From Dehalococcoidales bacterium (GTDB lineage: Bacteria; Chloroflexota; Dehalococcoidia; Lucifugimonadales; Lucifugimonadaceae): a stretch of 64,000 bases of DNA. Within the stretch, counting starts at the first letter, position 1, and each line of letters begins with the position of its first letter. Position numbers and translations under genes: made by a program. Below, one piece after another: positions 17,979 through 26,299 of this stretch. Location: assembly GCA_009937255.1 (NCBI GenBank), contig JAACCT010000015.1, forward strand, positions 1 through 64,000. The letters are read 5' to 3'. The notes beneath the pieces were generated by a model. That model was not told the origin of the DNA. It searched no databases and worked only from the letters and a program-made list of their open reading frames with translations.

Positions 17979-19241
17979 TACTTTCTTAGTAGTTTCTAAC
18001 GTTAGAATTACAAAAGCTCCTAATATTGAAAAAAATGCTGAAATCCAAATTGCATATTCATATCCTCCTGTCACATCAAAAACTAACCCAGGTATAAATC
18101 CTCCTAGAGCCATTCCCAAACTTGCAGCTAAAATTTGCCAACCATAAGTTGTATCCATGGGGAAAAACCCATAATATTTTCTATTCATTATTGGAAATAA
18201 AGTACCTTCACCTCCATATGGAATTGCCCAGAGTATTCCTACTAAATAAAACATCCATTTATCTTCAGTAAACACCCAAGGTATAACAAATAGTCCTTGC
18301 CCTAAAAAAGAAAGAAACATAATTATTTTAGGATTAATGCTGTCACCTAAAATAGGGGTTAGAAATCTAGTTGAGATTGATACAACCATTATAATAGTTA
18401 AGCACATTACAGAATCTGTATAACTAATACCTTTACTAATCATTAATGGAACTAATCCAATTAAAATAACTGCATGACCTACACAACCTAAAAAATGTAC
18501 ATTCATTAAGCTCCAAAATGCATTTGTATTATAAACAATTTTTTGTAAATTCATAGAATAAATATTTTCACCTTGAATATTTGTATTTTTGTCTGAATTA
18601 ATAGTAGTAGCACCATAAGGTAGTAAATTCATTTCTTGTGGTGTATTTCTAAAAAACTGTAGAGAAATCACCATAATAATAGTTCCTACAATTCCACTTA
18701 TAATAAAGGTTTGTTGCCACCCTAAAGAATCTAGCATTATTCCCATTAATTGAATAACAATTGCAGGACCGAGACTCCACATACCAATTATTAGACCAGT
18801 CGCTAGTCCGAGCCTTTTCTTAAACCAGATGGCCACAGCTGGTATAACAGGAACTAGAAATAAAGATTGAGCAAAACCAAAAATGACTCCATATGAAATA
18901 TAAAATTCAAAGATTGTGGTTGCCAAGGCTGTCCACATCATACCTATTAAAAAAAGAAGTAATCCTATATACATTGTTTTTCTTGCACCTATTTTCATAG
19001 AACAATAACCTGCAATAGGTGACGAAAATGCAGTTACTATTGACATGATTGCATAGGCTATTCCGATTGATTTAGGATCCCAAGAAAATTCCTCAACAAG
19101 TGGATCAATTATAATACCAAATGCCATTCTTATTGCCGAACCTATCATTTGAGCGACAGCTCCTACTGCTACAATTACCCATCCATAATGTTTGAAATCA
19201 ATATCTGAAATACTTTGTCTGATTTTTAGTGCAAAGGACAT
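17949..19241 (-). CDS. MFS transporter, YYGW-type (monocarboxylate/oxalate-formate-like)
   Basis: Twelve-span major facilitator of 430 aa. The N terminus HYGWVIVAVGAVAQMIGSAIRMAFGII and the GYCSMKIGARK loop between spans 2 and 3 match the monocarboxylate/OFA-like branch. The substrate is unknown, though organic acids are typical of this branch. It is one of three related carriers in this window (others at 24953 and 32534). Its start overlaps a small upstream membrane ORF, and its end overlaps the convergent lactonase by 30 nt. Confidence 0.87.
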   Translation of the reverse strand: MSFALKIRQSISDIDFKHYGWVIVAVGAVAQMIGSAIRMAFGIIIDPLVEEFSWDPKSIGIAYAIMSIVTAFSSPIAGYCSMKIGARKTMYIGLLLFLIGMMWTALATTIFEFYISYGVIFGFAQSLFLVPVIPAVAIWFKKRLGLATGLIIGMWSLGPAIVIQLMGIMLDSLGWQQTFIISGIVGTIIMVISLQFFRNTPQEMNLLPYGATTINSDKNTNIQGENIYSMNLQKIVYNTNAFWSLMNVHFLGCVGHAVILIGLVPLMISKGISYTDSVMCLTIIMVVSISTRFLTPILGDSINPKIIMFLSFLGQGLFVIPWVFTEDKWMFYLVGILWAIPYGGEGTLFPIMNRKYYGFFPMDTTYGWQILAASLGMALGGFIPGLVFDVTGGYEYAIWISAFFSILGAFVILTLETTKKVLRPSFENLG

Positions 19242-19405
19242 ATAAATATACTACTTTCTTGAAACCATGAAGTTTTATAGTTAGAATTTTCATCTATTTT
19301 ATTTTGTGAATCCCAAGCAAAAAAGTAAATCAAAACGACAAATGAAGATACTATTGTAAATAAGAAAAGAGAAATTCCTTTTACTGGTATTGTATTTTCT
19401 ATCAT
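19226..19405 (-). CDS. Small single-span membrane protein (hypothetical)
   Basis: ATG at 19405 opens a 59-codon frame too short for the ORF track. The peptide has a short polar N terminus, one hydrophobic span (ISLFLFTIVSSFVVLIYFFAW) and a polar tail. It overlaps the MFS start by 16 nt on the same strand, which suggests coupling. No convincing ribosome site is seen and I recognise no family. The membrane span and overlap favour a real gene, but chance is possible. Confidence 0.45.
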   Translation of the reverse strand: MIENTIPVKGISLFLFTIVSSFVVLIYFFAWDSQNKIDENSNYKTSWFQESSIFICPLH

Positions 19406-19550
19406 AAGACGTTCTTACTTGTTTTGATAAACTTTTAATAATTATTAACAAGTCTATTATCTTATTAATTTAATAAACTTGTAGTAAAAATAACATGCGA
19501 AAAAAACTTATAATTATTATTATTCAAGAAAATTAAATAATAATAATTAT

Positions 19551-19703
19551 ATGCTCTATTTAAGTTCATGCCCAAAATGTAAAAAAGGAACGATTGAATA
19601 CACTGAAGATAAACAAGGAAAATATATTCAATGTTTAATGTGTGGTTACAATAAAAATTCTAACTCTAAAGATACATTTAAAATTAAATCAAAAATTTCT
19701 TAA
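19551..19703 (+). CDS. Small zinc-ribbon protein (hypothetical)
   Basis: A 50-codon ATG frame absent from the ORF track. The peptide begins MLYLSSCPKC and has a second pair CLMCGY 17 residues later, a classic CxxC...CxxC zinc ribbon, then a Lys/Ser-rich tail. Such small ribbons bind nucleic acid or protein partners, but the function is unknown. It lies upstream of the PhoP-like regulator on the same strand with a 76 nt gap. No clear ribosome site is visible. Confidence 0.62.
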   Translation: MLYLSSCPKCKKGTIEYTEDKQGKYIQCLMCGYNKNSNSKDTFKIKSKIS

Positions 19704-19779
19704 TACTTTTTTAATAAATCTAAATATATAATATTTTTAGATACATTATTTTAATATAAGTTTACAAGTTAATAAAATT

Positions 19780-20496
19780 TTGAATATTGATAAGAATAAA
19801 ATAAGAGTGCTTATAGTTGAAGATGATAAAAGTATTAGAGAGGCACTTAGATATAATTTAATTGCTGAAAATTATTTAGTTAAATACGAAGAAGATGGTA
19901 TTTCAGCCATCAATACTATTCTATCTGAAGAATTTGATATAATTCTTTTAGATATAATGTTACCTGGCCTTGATGGGCTTGAAGTATGTAAAAGAATTCG
20001 CTACGAAAATATAGACACACCAGTAATAATTTTAACAGCAAAAGAAACAGAAATAGATAAAATATTAGGTTTGGAATTAGGCGCTGATGATTATGTATCT
20101 AAACCATTTAGTATGCCTGAATTACTTGCTAGAATTAAATCAAATCTAAGAAGAAATAAATTAGTTAAAGATAAAAATAAGATAATATCAAAAAAACAAT
20201 TTACACACTTAGGCATTGATATAGATTTAGATAAAAGACAAATAAAAATCAATGAAGAAGATGTTTTTTTTAGAAATAAAGAATTTGATCTTATTTATCT
20301 TTTGATGTCAAATCCAGGAAAAGTTTTTACAAGAGAAAGTTTGGTTCAAGATATTTGGGGATATAAATATCTTGGAGATACAAGAACAGTTGATGTTCAT
20401 ATAAGATGGATTAGAGAAAAAATAGAAGAAAATAGTAAGACTCCAAAAAAAATAATTACAGTTAGAGGAGTTGGTTATAAATCTAATGTTGACTAA
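19780..20496 (+). CDS. Response regulator, OmpR/PhoB family (PhoP/PhoB-like)
   Basis: DNA-binding response regulator. The receiver domain (1-120) has the acidic pair EDD, phospho-acceptor Asp in ILLDIMLPGLDGLEVC, the Thr in ILTAKE and Lys in YVSKPF. The winged helix (about 140-235) ends TVDVHIRWIREKIE...ITVRGVGYKS. The start is TTG. It overlaps the downstream kinase gene by 11 nt. Because pstC-pstA follow the pair, control of phosphate uptake is the likely job, which is inferred from context. Confidence 0.93.
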   Translation: MNIDKNKIRVLIVEDDKSIREALRYNLIAENYLVKYEEDGISAINTILSEEFDIILLDIMLPGLDGLEVCKRIRYENIDTPVIILTAKETEIDKILGLELGADDYVSKPFSMPELLARIKSNLRRNKLVKDKNKIISKKQFTHLGIDIDLDKRQIKINEEDVFFRNKEFDLIYLLMSNPGKVFTRESLVQDIWGYKYLGDTRTVDVHIRWIREKIEENSKTPKKIITVRGVGYKSNVD

Positions 20497-21835
20497 CTTT
20501 TTTTTTAAAATTAAACTTCAAATTTTACAAATTCCTATTTCGCTTTTAGTTTTAATACTTAATTTATTTGTGATACTACCTTTTTTAGTTTTAATTTTTT
20601 ATTTAGGATCTGCCTTCCAATTGCTAGTAACTTTTTTGCTATTTATTCTTTTAAGTATAAATAGCATATTTTTATTTAAATTTAAAATAAATAACTATAA
20701 TTTTGAAATATCTAAAAATATAGAAATAGAAAAAATTAGTAAAAAATATTTCTCAGAATTTAATGAAATGACTAATACAATAAATAAAAAAACAAATTAC
20801 TTGAGAAATGAAATTAATATTTCAACAAAATTATTAAATTTATACAAAATATCCAAAAATCATTTTTCTGATGGAATGATTTTTTTAGATTATGATATGA
20901 ATATTTTAGATTATAACGAACAAGCTGTTAATTTATTTGAATTAGAAATAAATAATGAAAAAGATATAAAAAAACTTACTGATTTTTCAAATAATTTAGA
21001 TTTATTTAACTTTTATAATAATTCAAAAGAAGAAAAATATTTAGAAACGGATATTATATTTTCATTCCCTCAACGATATTTTAACTTGAAATCTGTTAAT
21101 ACAAACAATTTTATAATTTTAATTCTAAAAGATATGACAGAGTATGTTAATTTAGATATTACAAGGAAAGAATTTTTTGCAAATACATCACATGAATTAA
21201 AAACTCCAATAACTTCTATGAAATTAAATTTAGATGCATTAAGTAATAGTAAAAAAAATAATAATGATTTAGATTTTGATTTTTTTCTTAATAAAATTAA
21301 GGAGGATTCAGATCGTTTAGAGAAAATTTCTAAAGAAATTATAGATTTGCATGAAATTGAATCTGGTAAATTATCTTTAAATATTCAAAAATGCGAATTA
21401 TCAATATTCTTGGAAGAAATCAAAAGAGATTTTTATATAATTTTGAAAAAAAATAAAATTGATATAGAAATTATTACTCAATCAGGATTTCCTGAAATAT
21501 TAATTGATAAAAATATGTTTAGAAATGCTATTGAGAATTTAATTTCTAATTCTGTTCGTTATAGTCCACCTAATAGCAAAATTCAAATCAATTGTATTTA
21601 CTCTGAGAAATTTTATAACATTTCAATTAAAGATTATGGAATTGGATTATCAGATAAGGATCTTCCTCATATATTTGAAAGGTTCTATAGAGCTGAGGGA
21701 TTAAGAAGCGAAAAACATTCAGGAATTGGTTTGTCTATAGTAAAACAAATTATAGATGTTCATAATGGTGAAATTTACGCTGAAAGTTTATTGAATGAAG
21801 GATTGACTATAACGATTAAGATTCCATATTTGTAA
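20486..21835 (+). CDS. Sensor histidine kinase, PhoR-like
   Basis: Membrane sensor kinase. An N-terminal hydrophobic hairpin (about residues 5-65) is followed by a linker and a PAS-like domain (DGMIFLDYDMNILDYNEQA), the HisKA phospho-His motif FFANTSHELKTPITSM and a HATPase with NLISNSVRYSP, DYGIGLSDKDLPHIFERFYR and SGIGLSIVKQI. The ORF track begins at a TTG at 20471; ATG at 20486 is preferred (449 aa) and overlaps the regulator by 11 nt. Absence of a large periplasmic domain matches PhoR-type kinases that sense Pst status. Confidence 0.92.
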   Translation: MLTNFFFKIKLQILQIPISLLVLILNLFVILPFLVLIFYLGSAFQLLVTFLLFILLSINSIFLFKFKINNYNFEISKNIEIEKISKKYFSEFNEMTNTINKKTNYLRNEINISTKLLNLYKISKNHFSDGMIFLDYDMNILDYNEQAVNLFELEINNEKDIKKLTDFSNNLDLFNFYNNSKEEKYLETDIIFSFPQRYFNLKSVNTNNFIILILKDMTEYVNLDITRKEFFANTSHELKTPITSMKLNLDALSNSKKNNNDLDFDFFLNKIKEDSDRLEKISKEIIDLHEIESGKLSLNIQKCELSIFLEEIKRDFYIILKKNKIDIEIITQSGFPEILIDKNMFRNAIENLISNSVRYSPPNSKIQINCIYSEKFYNISIKDYGIGLSDKDLPHIFERFYRAEGLRSEKHSGIGLSIVKQIIDVHNGEIYAESLLNEGLTITIKIPYL

Positions 21836-21913
21836 TTTTTTAACATTTATTTAATATTTTAAAACTTAACTGTAATAACCTAGTTTTGACTTTCAATTAA
21901 TATATTTTAAAAT

Positions 21914-22825
21914 ATGCAAAATTCTGATACTTCTAGAAAATTGACTAGGCGGAAAACTGAAGAATTTATAATTATAAATTTGTTAAGATTAAGTGGACTT
22001 ATATCTATAATTACTACTGTAGGAATAATTTCTATATTAGGAGTTAATTCTATTCCTTTTTTTTCTGAAGTTGGATTTAAAGAATTTTTTACGGGGCTAA
22101 AATGGACTCCTCTTTTTATTCCACAAAATTTTGGGATACTTCCTCTAGTTAATGGTACTTTTCTTGTTGCTTTTATTGCTGCTTCAACTGCTTTAGTGTT
22201 TGGTCTTGGAAGCGCTTTTTATTTATCTGAATATGCATCAAGGAAATTTCGTAAAATTGTAAAGCCTTTTTTAGAAATTCTTGCAGGGATCCCAACTGTT
22301 GTTTATGGATATTTTGCTCTAACATTTGTAACTCCAATTATTCAATTTTTTTTTCCTGAAACAATTATATTTAATGCACTTAGTGCTGGAATAGTTATGG
22401 GTATTATGATTATTCCAATGGTTTCAACTTTATCTGAAGATGCTATGAATGCTGTACCTAATAGCTTAAGAGAAGCAGCTTATGCAGTTGGTGCTAAAAG
22501 ATATCAAGTAGCTTTAAGAGTAGTATTCCCTTCTGCAATTTCTGGTATTGTAGCATCTTTCATATTAGCTATTTCTCGAGCTATAGGTGAAACTATGATA
22601 GTTAGCTTAGCAGCAGGAGGGAAGCCTGCTTTAACAATAAATCCTTTAGATGCTATCCAAACAATGACAGCTTACATAGTAACTGTAAGTCAAGGAGAGA
22701 CTCAACAAGGATCTGTTGAATATAATAGTATTTTTGCTGTTGGATTACTTCTTTTTTTCTTGACTTTTCTAATGAATATAATTGGACGACTTATAGTAAC
22801 AAAATATGCACAACAATATGATTGA
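21914..22825 (+). CDS. pstC: Phosphate ABC transporter permease PstC
   Basis: Inner-membrane subunit of the high-affinity phosphate importer. The 303 aa protein has about six spans. The coupling-helix motif is clear: SLREAAYAVGAKRYQVALRVVFPSAISGI, followed by ISRAIGETMIVSLAAGG. PGIPTVVYG-type sequence (LAGIPTVVYGYFAL) is also diagnostic. pstA follows after 3 nt. No pstS lies upstream and no pstB or phoU downstream, so the other parts must be elsewhere. Confidence 0.95.
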   Translation: MQNSDTSRKLTRRKTEEFIIINLLRLSGLISIITTVGIISILGVNSIPFFSEVGFKEFFTGLKWTPLFIPQNFGILPLVNGTFLVAFIAASTALVFGLGSAFYLSEYASRKFRKIVKPFLEILAGIPTVVYGYFALTFVTPIIQFFFPETIIFNALSAGIVMGIMIIPMVSTLSEDAMNAVPNSLREAAYAVGAKRYQVALRVVFPSAISGIVASFILAISRAIGETMIVSLAAGGKPALTINPLDAIQTMTAYIVTVSQGETQQGSVEYNSIFAVGLLLFFLTFLMNIIGRLIVTKYAQQYD

Positions 22826-22828
22826 AAA

Positions 22829-23650
22829 ATGAAAGATAAATTTTTTAACTTAATATTTTTACTAGCAGTTATGGTTGGATTAATATCTTTAATGGTTTTA
22901 TTTATAGATATTATTTCAGATGGGTATAAATATCTCACTTGGGATTTTTTTACAAACTATGCATCGAGAAAAGCTGAAAAATCTGGAATTTTAGCTCCAC
23001 TTGCAGGTACTTTATGGTTAATTTCAATGACAGCTATTTTAACTATCCCTATAGGAATTTCTACAGCGTTATATTTAGAAGAATTTGCTACTGATAATTG
23101 GTTTACTAAATTAATAAAACTCAATGTATCTAATTTAGCAGGAGTTCCTTCTATAATATATGGATTACTAGGATTAGCTTTTTTTAGTTATACATTATCT
23201 TTAGGTAAAAGCCTTTTAGCAGGTGCTTTAACTATGACTTTATTAGTTTTGCCAATAGTTATCATAGCTTCCCAAGAAGCCATTAGGACTATACAACCAT
23301 CATTAAAGGACGCAGCTTATGCACTTGGAGCAACAAAATGGGAAGTTTCTAAAAATGTAATTTTACCTCATTCTATAGGAGGTATTATGAGTGGAATAAT
23401 TTTAGCTATGTCTCGAGCCGTTGGTGAAACAGCTCCAATTTTGATAATTAGTTCTCTTGTGTTCATAACTACGGTTCCATCAGGACCTATGGATAGATTC
23501 ACCATTTTACCCTTGCAAATTTATACATGGGCTGCATTTCCCCAAGATGAATTTAGAGCAATTGCTTCAACGGGAATTATAGTATTATTATGTATACTAA
23601 TTTCAATGAATTCTATAGCCATATTTATTCGATTGAAAAATCAAGATTGA
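22829..23650 (+). CDS. pstA: Phosphate ABC transporter permease PstA
   Basis: Partner permease of PstC. The 273 aa protein carries LAGVPSIIYGLLGLAFF, the coupling motif SLKDAAYALGATKWEVSKNVILPHSIGGI and MSRAVGETAPILIISS, all typical of PstA. The spacing of 3 nt from pstC indicates one transcript. The operon ends here with no pstB, and an EVE-domain gene follows after 34 nt. Confidence 0.95.
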   Translation: MKDKFFNLIFLLAVMVGLISLMVLFIDIISDGYKYLTWDFFTNYASRKAEKSGILAPLAGTLWLISMTAILTIPIGISTALYLEEFATDNWFTKLIKLNVSNLAGVPSIIYGLLGLAFFSYTLSLGKSLLAGALTMTLLVLPIVIIASQEAIRTIQPSLKDAAYALGATKWEVSKNVILPHSIGGIMSGIILAMSRAVGETAPILIISSLVFITTVPSGPMDRFTILPLQIYTWAAFPQDEFRAIASTGIIVLLCILISMNSIAIFIRLKNQD

Positions 23651-23684
23651 AAATAAAAATATTATAAATGTTATAATTTTTATT

Positions 23685-24185
23685 ATGGCAAATACATTTT
23701 GGTTAATAAATTTATCTTCAGAAAATTTTAAGATTTCCCAAGAAAGATCTTTTGATATTATGGGATTTTCAAAAAAAGATAATAAACTCACAAATAAAAT
23801 TGATAAAAATGATAATGTTATTTTTTATGTTTCTGAATTAAGATCATTTGTTGGATTAGCAAAAGTAAATTCAAAAAAGTATTATGAAACAAAAAAAATA
23901 TGGAATATTTCTAATAGCGATGAAATACTTCCATATAGAGTTAAATTAAGTACTCCAAAAATTTTATCTGAAAAAAAATTCGTAAGTGCTTATGATGTTT
24001 CTCCATCTTTGAGTTATGTAAAAAAATGGGCTCCTGAAGATTGGTATTTAGCTTTTATCACACCAGTTCATGTAATTTCTCAAAATGATTATTCTATAAT
24101 TTCTAATGATATTGAAAATAATCTAGATAATTCTAAATTATTAAAGAAAAAAGTAAAAAAAGTAAAGAAGAAAAGAAAAGTTTAA
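23685..24185 (+). CDS. EVE domain-containing protein
   Basis: The protein begins ANTFWLINLSSENFKISQER, continues with KNDNVIFYVSELRSFVGLAKV, and ends in a strongly basic tail (KLLKKKVKKVKKKRKV). This fits the EVE/PUA-like fold, which in known members binds modified nucleotides. Length is 166 aa. The role in the cell is unknown; a nucleic-acid-binding role is inferred from fold and tail. The stop overlaps the convergent tatD by 4 nt. Confidence 0.7.
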   Translation: MANTFWLINLSSENFKISQERSFDIMGFSKKDNKLTNKIDKNDNVIFYVSELRSFVGLAKVNSKKYYETKKIWNISNSDEILPYRVKLSTPKILSEKKFVSAYDVSPSLSYVKKWAPEDWYLAFITPVHVISQNDYSIISNDIENNLDNSKLLKKKVKKVKKKRKV

Positions 24186-24940
24186 ATACTCAGTATATAT
24201 TTACTATTATCTGAGATTATTTCTTTGATTTCTTCTTTGCCTTTTTGAAAAATTCTACTCAGTTTTTCAAGTATATTATAAAGATCTTTAGGCTCAGTCC
24301 ATCTGGTTCTATTTTTTTTAAAATATTGAGGGTAAGAATCTGTTTCAATTACTAATCTATCTAAAGGTAATTTTTTAATTGTGCTAGATAATTTTTCATC
24401 TCTTAAAAAGGGTTTTGCAACAGAAATAAACACACCATTATCTAGTAATTCTTTAGCATATTGATAGTCTCCTGAAAAATAATGTGCAACTGATTTAATT
24501 TCATTTATTTTTTCACTTTTTATAATTTTTATAGCTTCTTTATTTGCATTTCTAACATGAAAAGCTATAGGTAAATGATGTAGTTTAGCTAAATTTATTT
24601 GTTCAGAAAAAAATTTTCTCTGTAATTTAATATCTACTGAGTTTTCTTGTATATCTAATCCTATTTCACTCACCATTATAGTTTTTTCAAATTGAATTAA
24701 CTTTTCGAGTTTTGCTATGTAATTATTCGTACTTTCATTATGAATATTTTGAGGATGAATTCCTACTGCAGCATAAATTTCTTTATACTTATTTGCTAAT
24801 TCTAAAGCTTTAGTTGAATCTGATAATGTTGTACCAGCAGCTACGATTATATCAATATTTTTTAATCTTGAATTTTTTATCAATATATCTAAATCTTTAT
24901 CTGAAAATTGTTGTATGTGAGTATGGATATCTATTAGCAT
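24182..24940 (-). CDS. TatD family metal-dependent hydrolase (DNase-like)
   Basis: TIM-barrel amidohydrolase-type nuclease. Metal ligands are in place: HTHIQ at the N terminus, Glu in VSEIGLD, His in AFHVRNANKEA, His in AHYFSGD and Asp in VIETDSYP. Length 252 aa is typical. Family members act as 3'-5' DNases or D-aminoacyl-tRNA deacylase-like hydrolases; the exact role here is unknown. It follows the MFS gene by 12 nt on the same strand. Confidence 0.9.
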   Translation of the reverse strand: MLIDIHTHIQQFSDKDLDILIKNSRLKNIDIIVAAGTTLSDSTKALELANKYKEIYAAVGIHPQNIHNESTNNYIAKLEKLIQFEKTIMVSEIGLDIQENSVDIKLQRKFFSEQINLAKLHHLPIAFHVRNANKEAIKIIKSEKINEIKSVAHYFSGDYQYAKELLDNGVFISVAKPFLRDEKLSSTIKKLPLDRLVIETDSYPQYFKKNRTRWTEPKDLYNILEKLSRIFQKGKEEIKEIISDNSKYILSI

Positions 24941-24952
24941 TTTAAAAACTTT

Positions 24953-26224
24953 CTAATTATTTGATAACTTTTTTGGAGATAAAGAAATAAATAAACATGC
25001 AATACTAGCTATGACTGCAAAAAGTGGGAAACTAAATTGGTAGGATCCCGAAAAATCATATATTAAGCCAGCAGATATTCCTCCTGCTGCTTGTCCTGCA
25101 CTCACAAAAGGTTCAGTATAACCTCTAATCGCACCTATATTATCTTTACCAAAAATATCAGATAAAACTACTGGCGGGATTACTAATAATCCACCTAAGG
25201 TAATTCCAAATAAAAATGCTACTAAATAAGCAGAAAAAATACTATTTACTAGTAAAAATAGTAGAGAACTAATTCCTAACCATAATGTAGCAATAAGATA
25301 TACTTTTTTAGAATTAAATCTATCTGTTGCCCACCCTGTTATAATACTTCCAAAGCCAGTTCCTACTGCCATTAATGTCAATGCAGATGCTGCGATAATT
25401 GGACTTAAGCCTTTATCAATTAAATAAGCAGCTTGATGAATATTTACTCCTGTATGGATAAAATATGTAAGAAATCCCACAAAAGATAGCATCCAAAATG
25501 ACTTAGATTTAATAGCTCTTTTTAAACTTATAGATTTTTCTGATCTAATCGAATCATTTGTTGATTGCTTAATTTTTAAATACTTGCTATTTTCTTCAAC
25601 TACATCTTTAGGGTTATTGATCATAGTAAAAAAAACTAATGGAAAAGATAATAACCAAACAGTTATTCCTATACAAACCCAACTTAATCTCCAAGAATCA
25701 ATATTATTTCCATCTAAGTTCATAATCACTTGTGCAAATAAAGGAAATAAACCCATTCCTAAAGAATGCATCAATCCTAATATACCTATTGCTTTGCCTC
25801 TATTATTAATAAACCATTTGGTCACAACTGTAGATGCGCCAATTTGAATAGGCGAACTGAAAATTATTCTTCCTACTCCAAATAAAACATAAAAAGTTAT
25901 AGGAGTAAAAGTTCGACTTATAAGTATAGTAGTGACTCCCAACAAAGCTACAGAAAAAAGTAATGTTATTTTTGAACCAAATTTTTGAATTATATATCCA
26001 GATAAAGGAGATATAAAAATAGAAATTATTCCCGCTAATGAAGAGGCTCCAACTATTAAAGTTCTTGACCATCCTAGATCTTCACTCATTGGATAAACAA
26101 ACACTGCTATAGTTAAAGTAGCTGCTGAATTTCTAACAAACATTGTGGAGCCAGAACCAGCTACAATGATCCAACCATAGTAAAAAGGGATGTTTTTTTG
26201 AATTAATTTAGCTATTTGATTCAT
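24953..26224 (-). CDS. MFS transporter, YYGW-type
   Basis: A 423 aa carrier with 12 predicted spans. The N terminus FYYGWIIVAGSGSTMFVRNSAATLTIAVF and the motif GYIIQKFGSK place it with the monocarboxylate/OFA-like carriers at 17949 and 32534. A central cytoplasmic loop (about residues 200-235) separates the two six-span halves. The substrate is unknown. It is divergent from acnA, with 75 nt between starts. Confidence 0.87.
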   Translation of the reverse strand: MNQIAKLIQKNIPFYYGWIIVAGSGSTMFVRNSAATLTIAVFVYPMSEDLGWSRTLIVGASSLAGIISIFISPLSGYIIQKFGSKITLLFSVALLGVTTILISRTFTPITFYVLFGVGRIIFSSPIQIGASTVVTKWFINNRGKAIGILGLMHSLGMGLFPLFAQVIMNLDGNNIDSWRLSWVCIGITVWLLSFPLVFFTMINNPKDVVEENSKYLKIKQSTNDSIRSEKSISLKRAIKSKSFWMLSFVGFLTYFIHTGVNIHQAAYLIDKGLSPIIAASALTLMAVGTGFGSIITGWATDRFNSKKVYLIATLWLGISSLLFLLVNSIFSAYLVAFLFGITLGGLLVIPPVVLSDIFGKDNIGAIRGYTEPFVSAGQAAGGISAGLIYDFSGSYQFSFPLFAVIASIACLFISLSPKKLSNN

Positions 26225-26299
26225 TCTAACTCTTTATTTATTCTGATAATAGAATGTAACATTAAAATTAATAATAGACTTAGATATACAGGGGAGAGA

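Noticed and set aside
26216-26299. ORF-track N-terminal extension of acnA
   Set aside because: No family similarity, and a clear ribosome site precedes ATG 26300.
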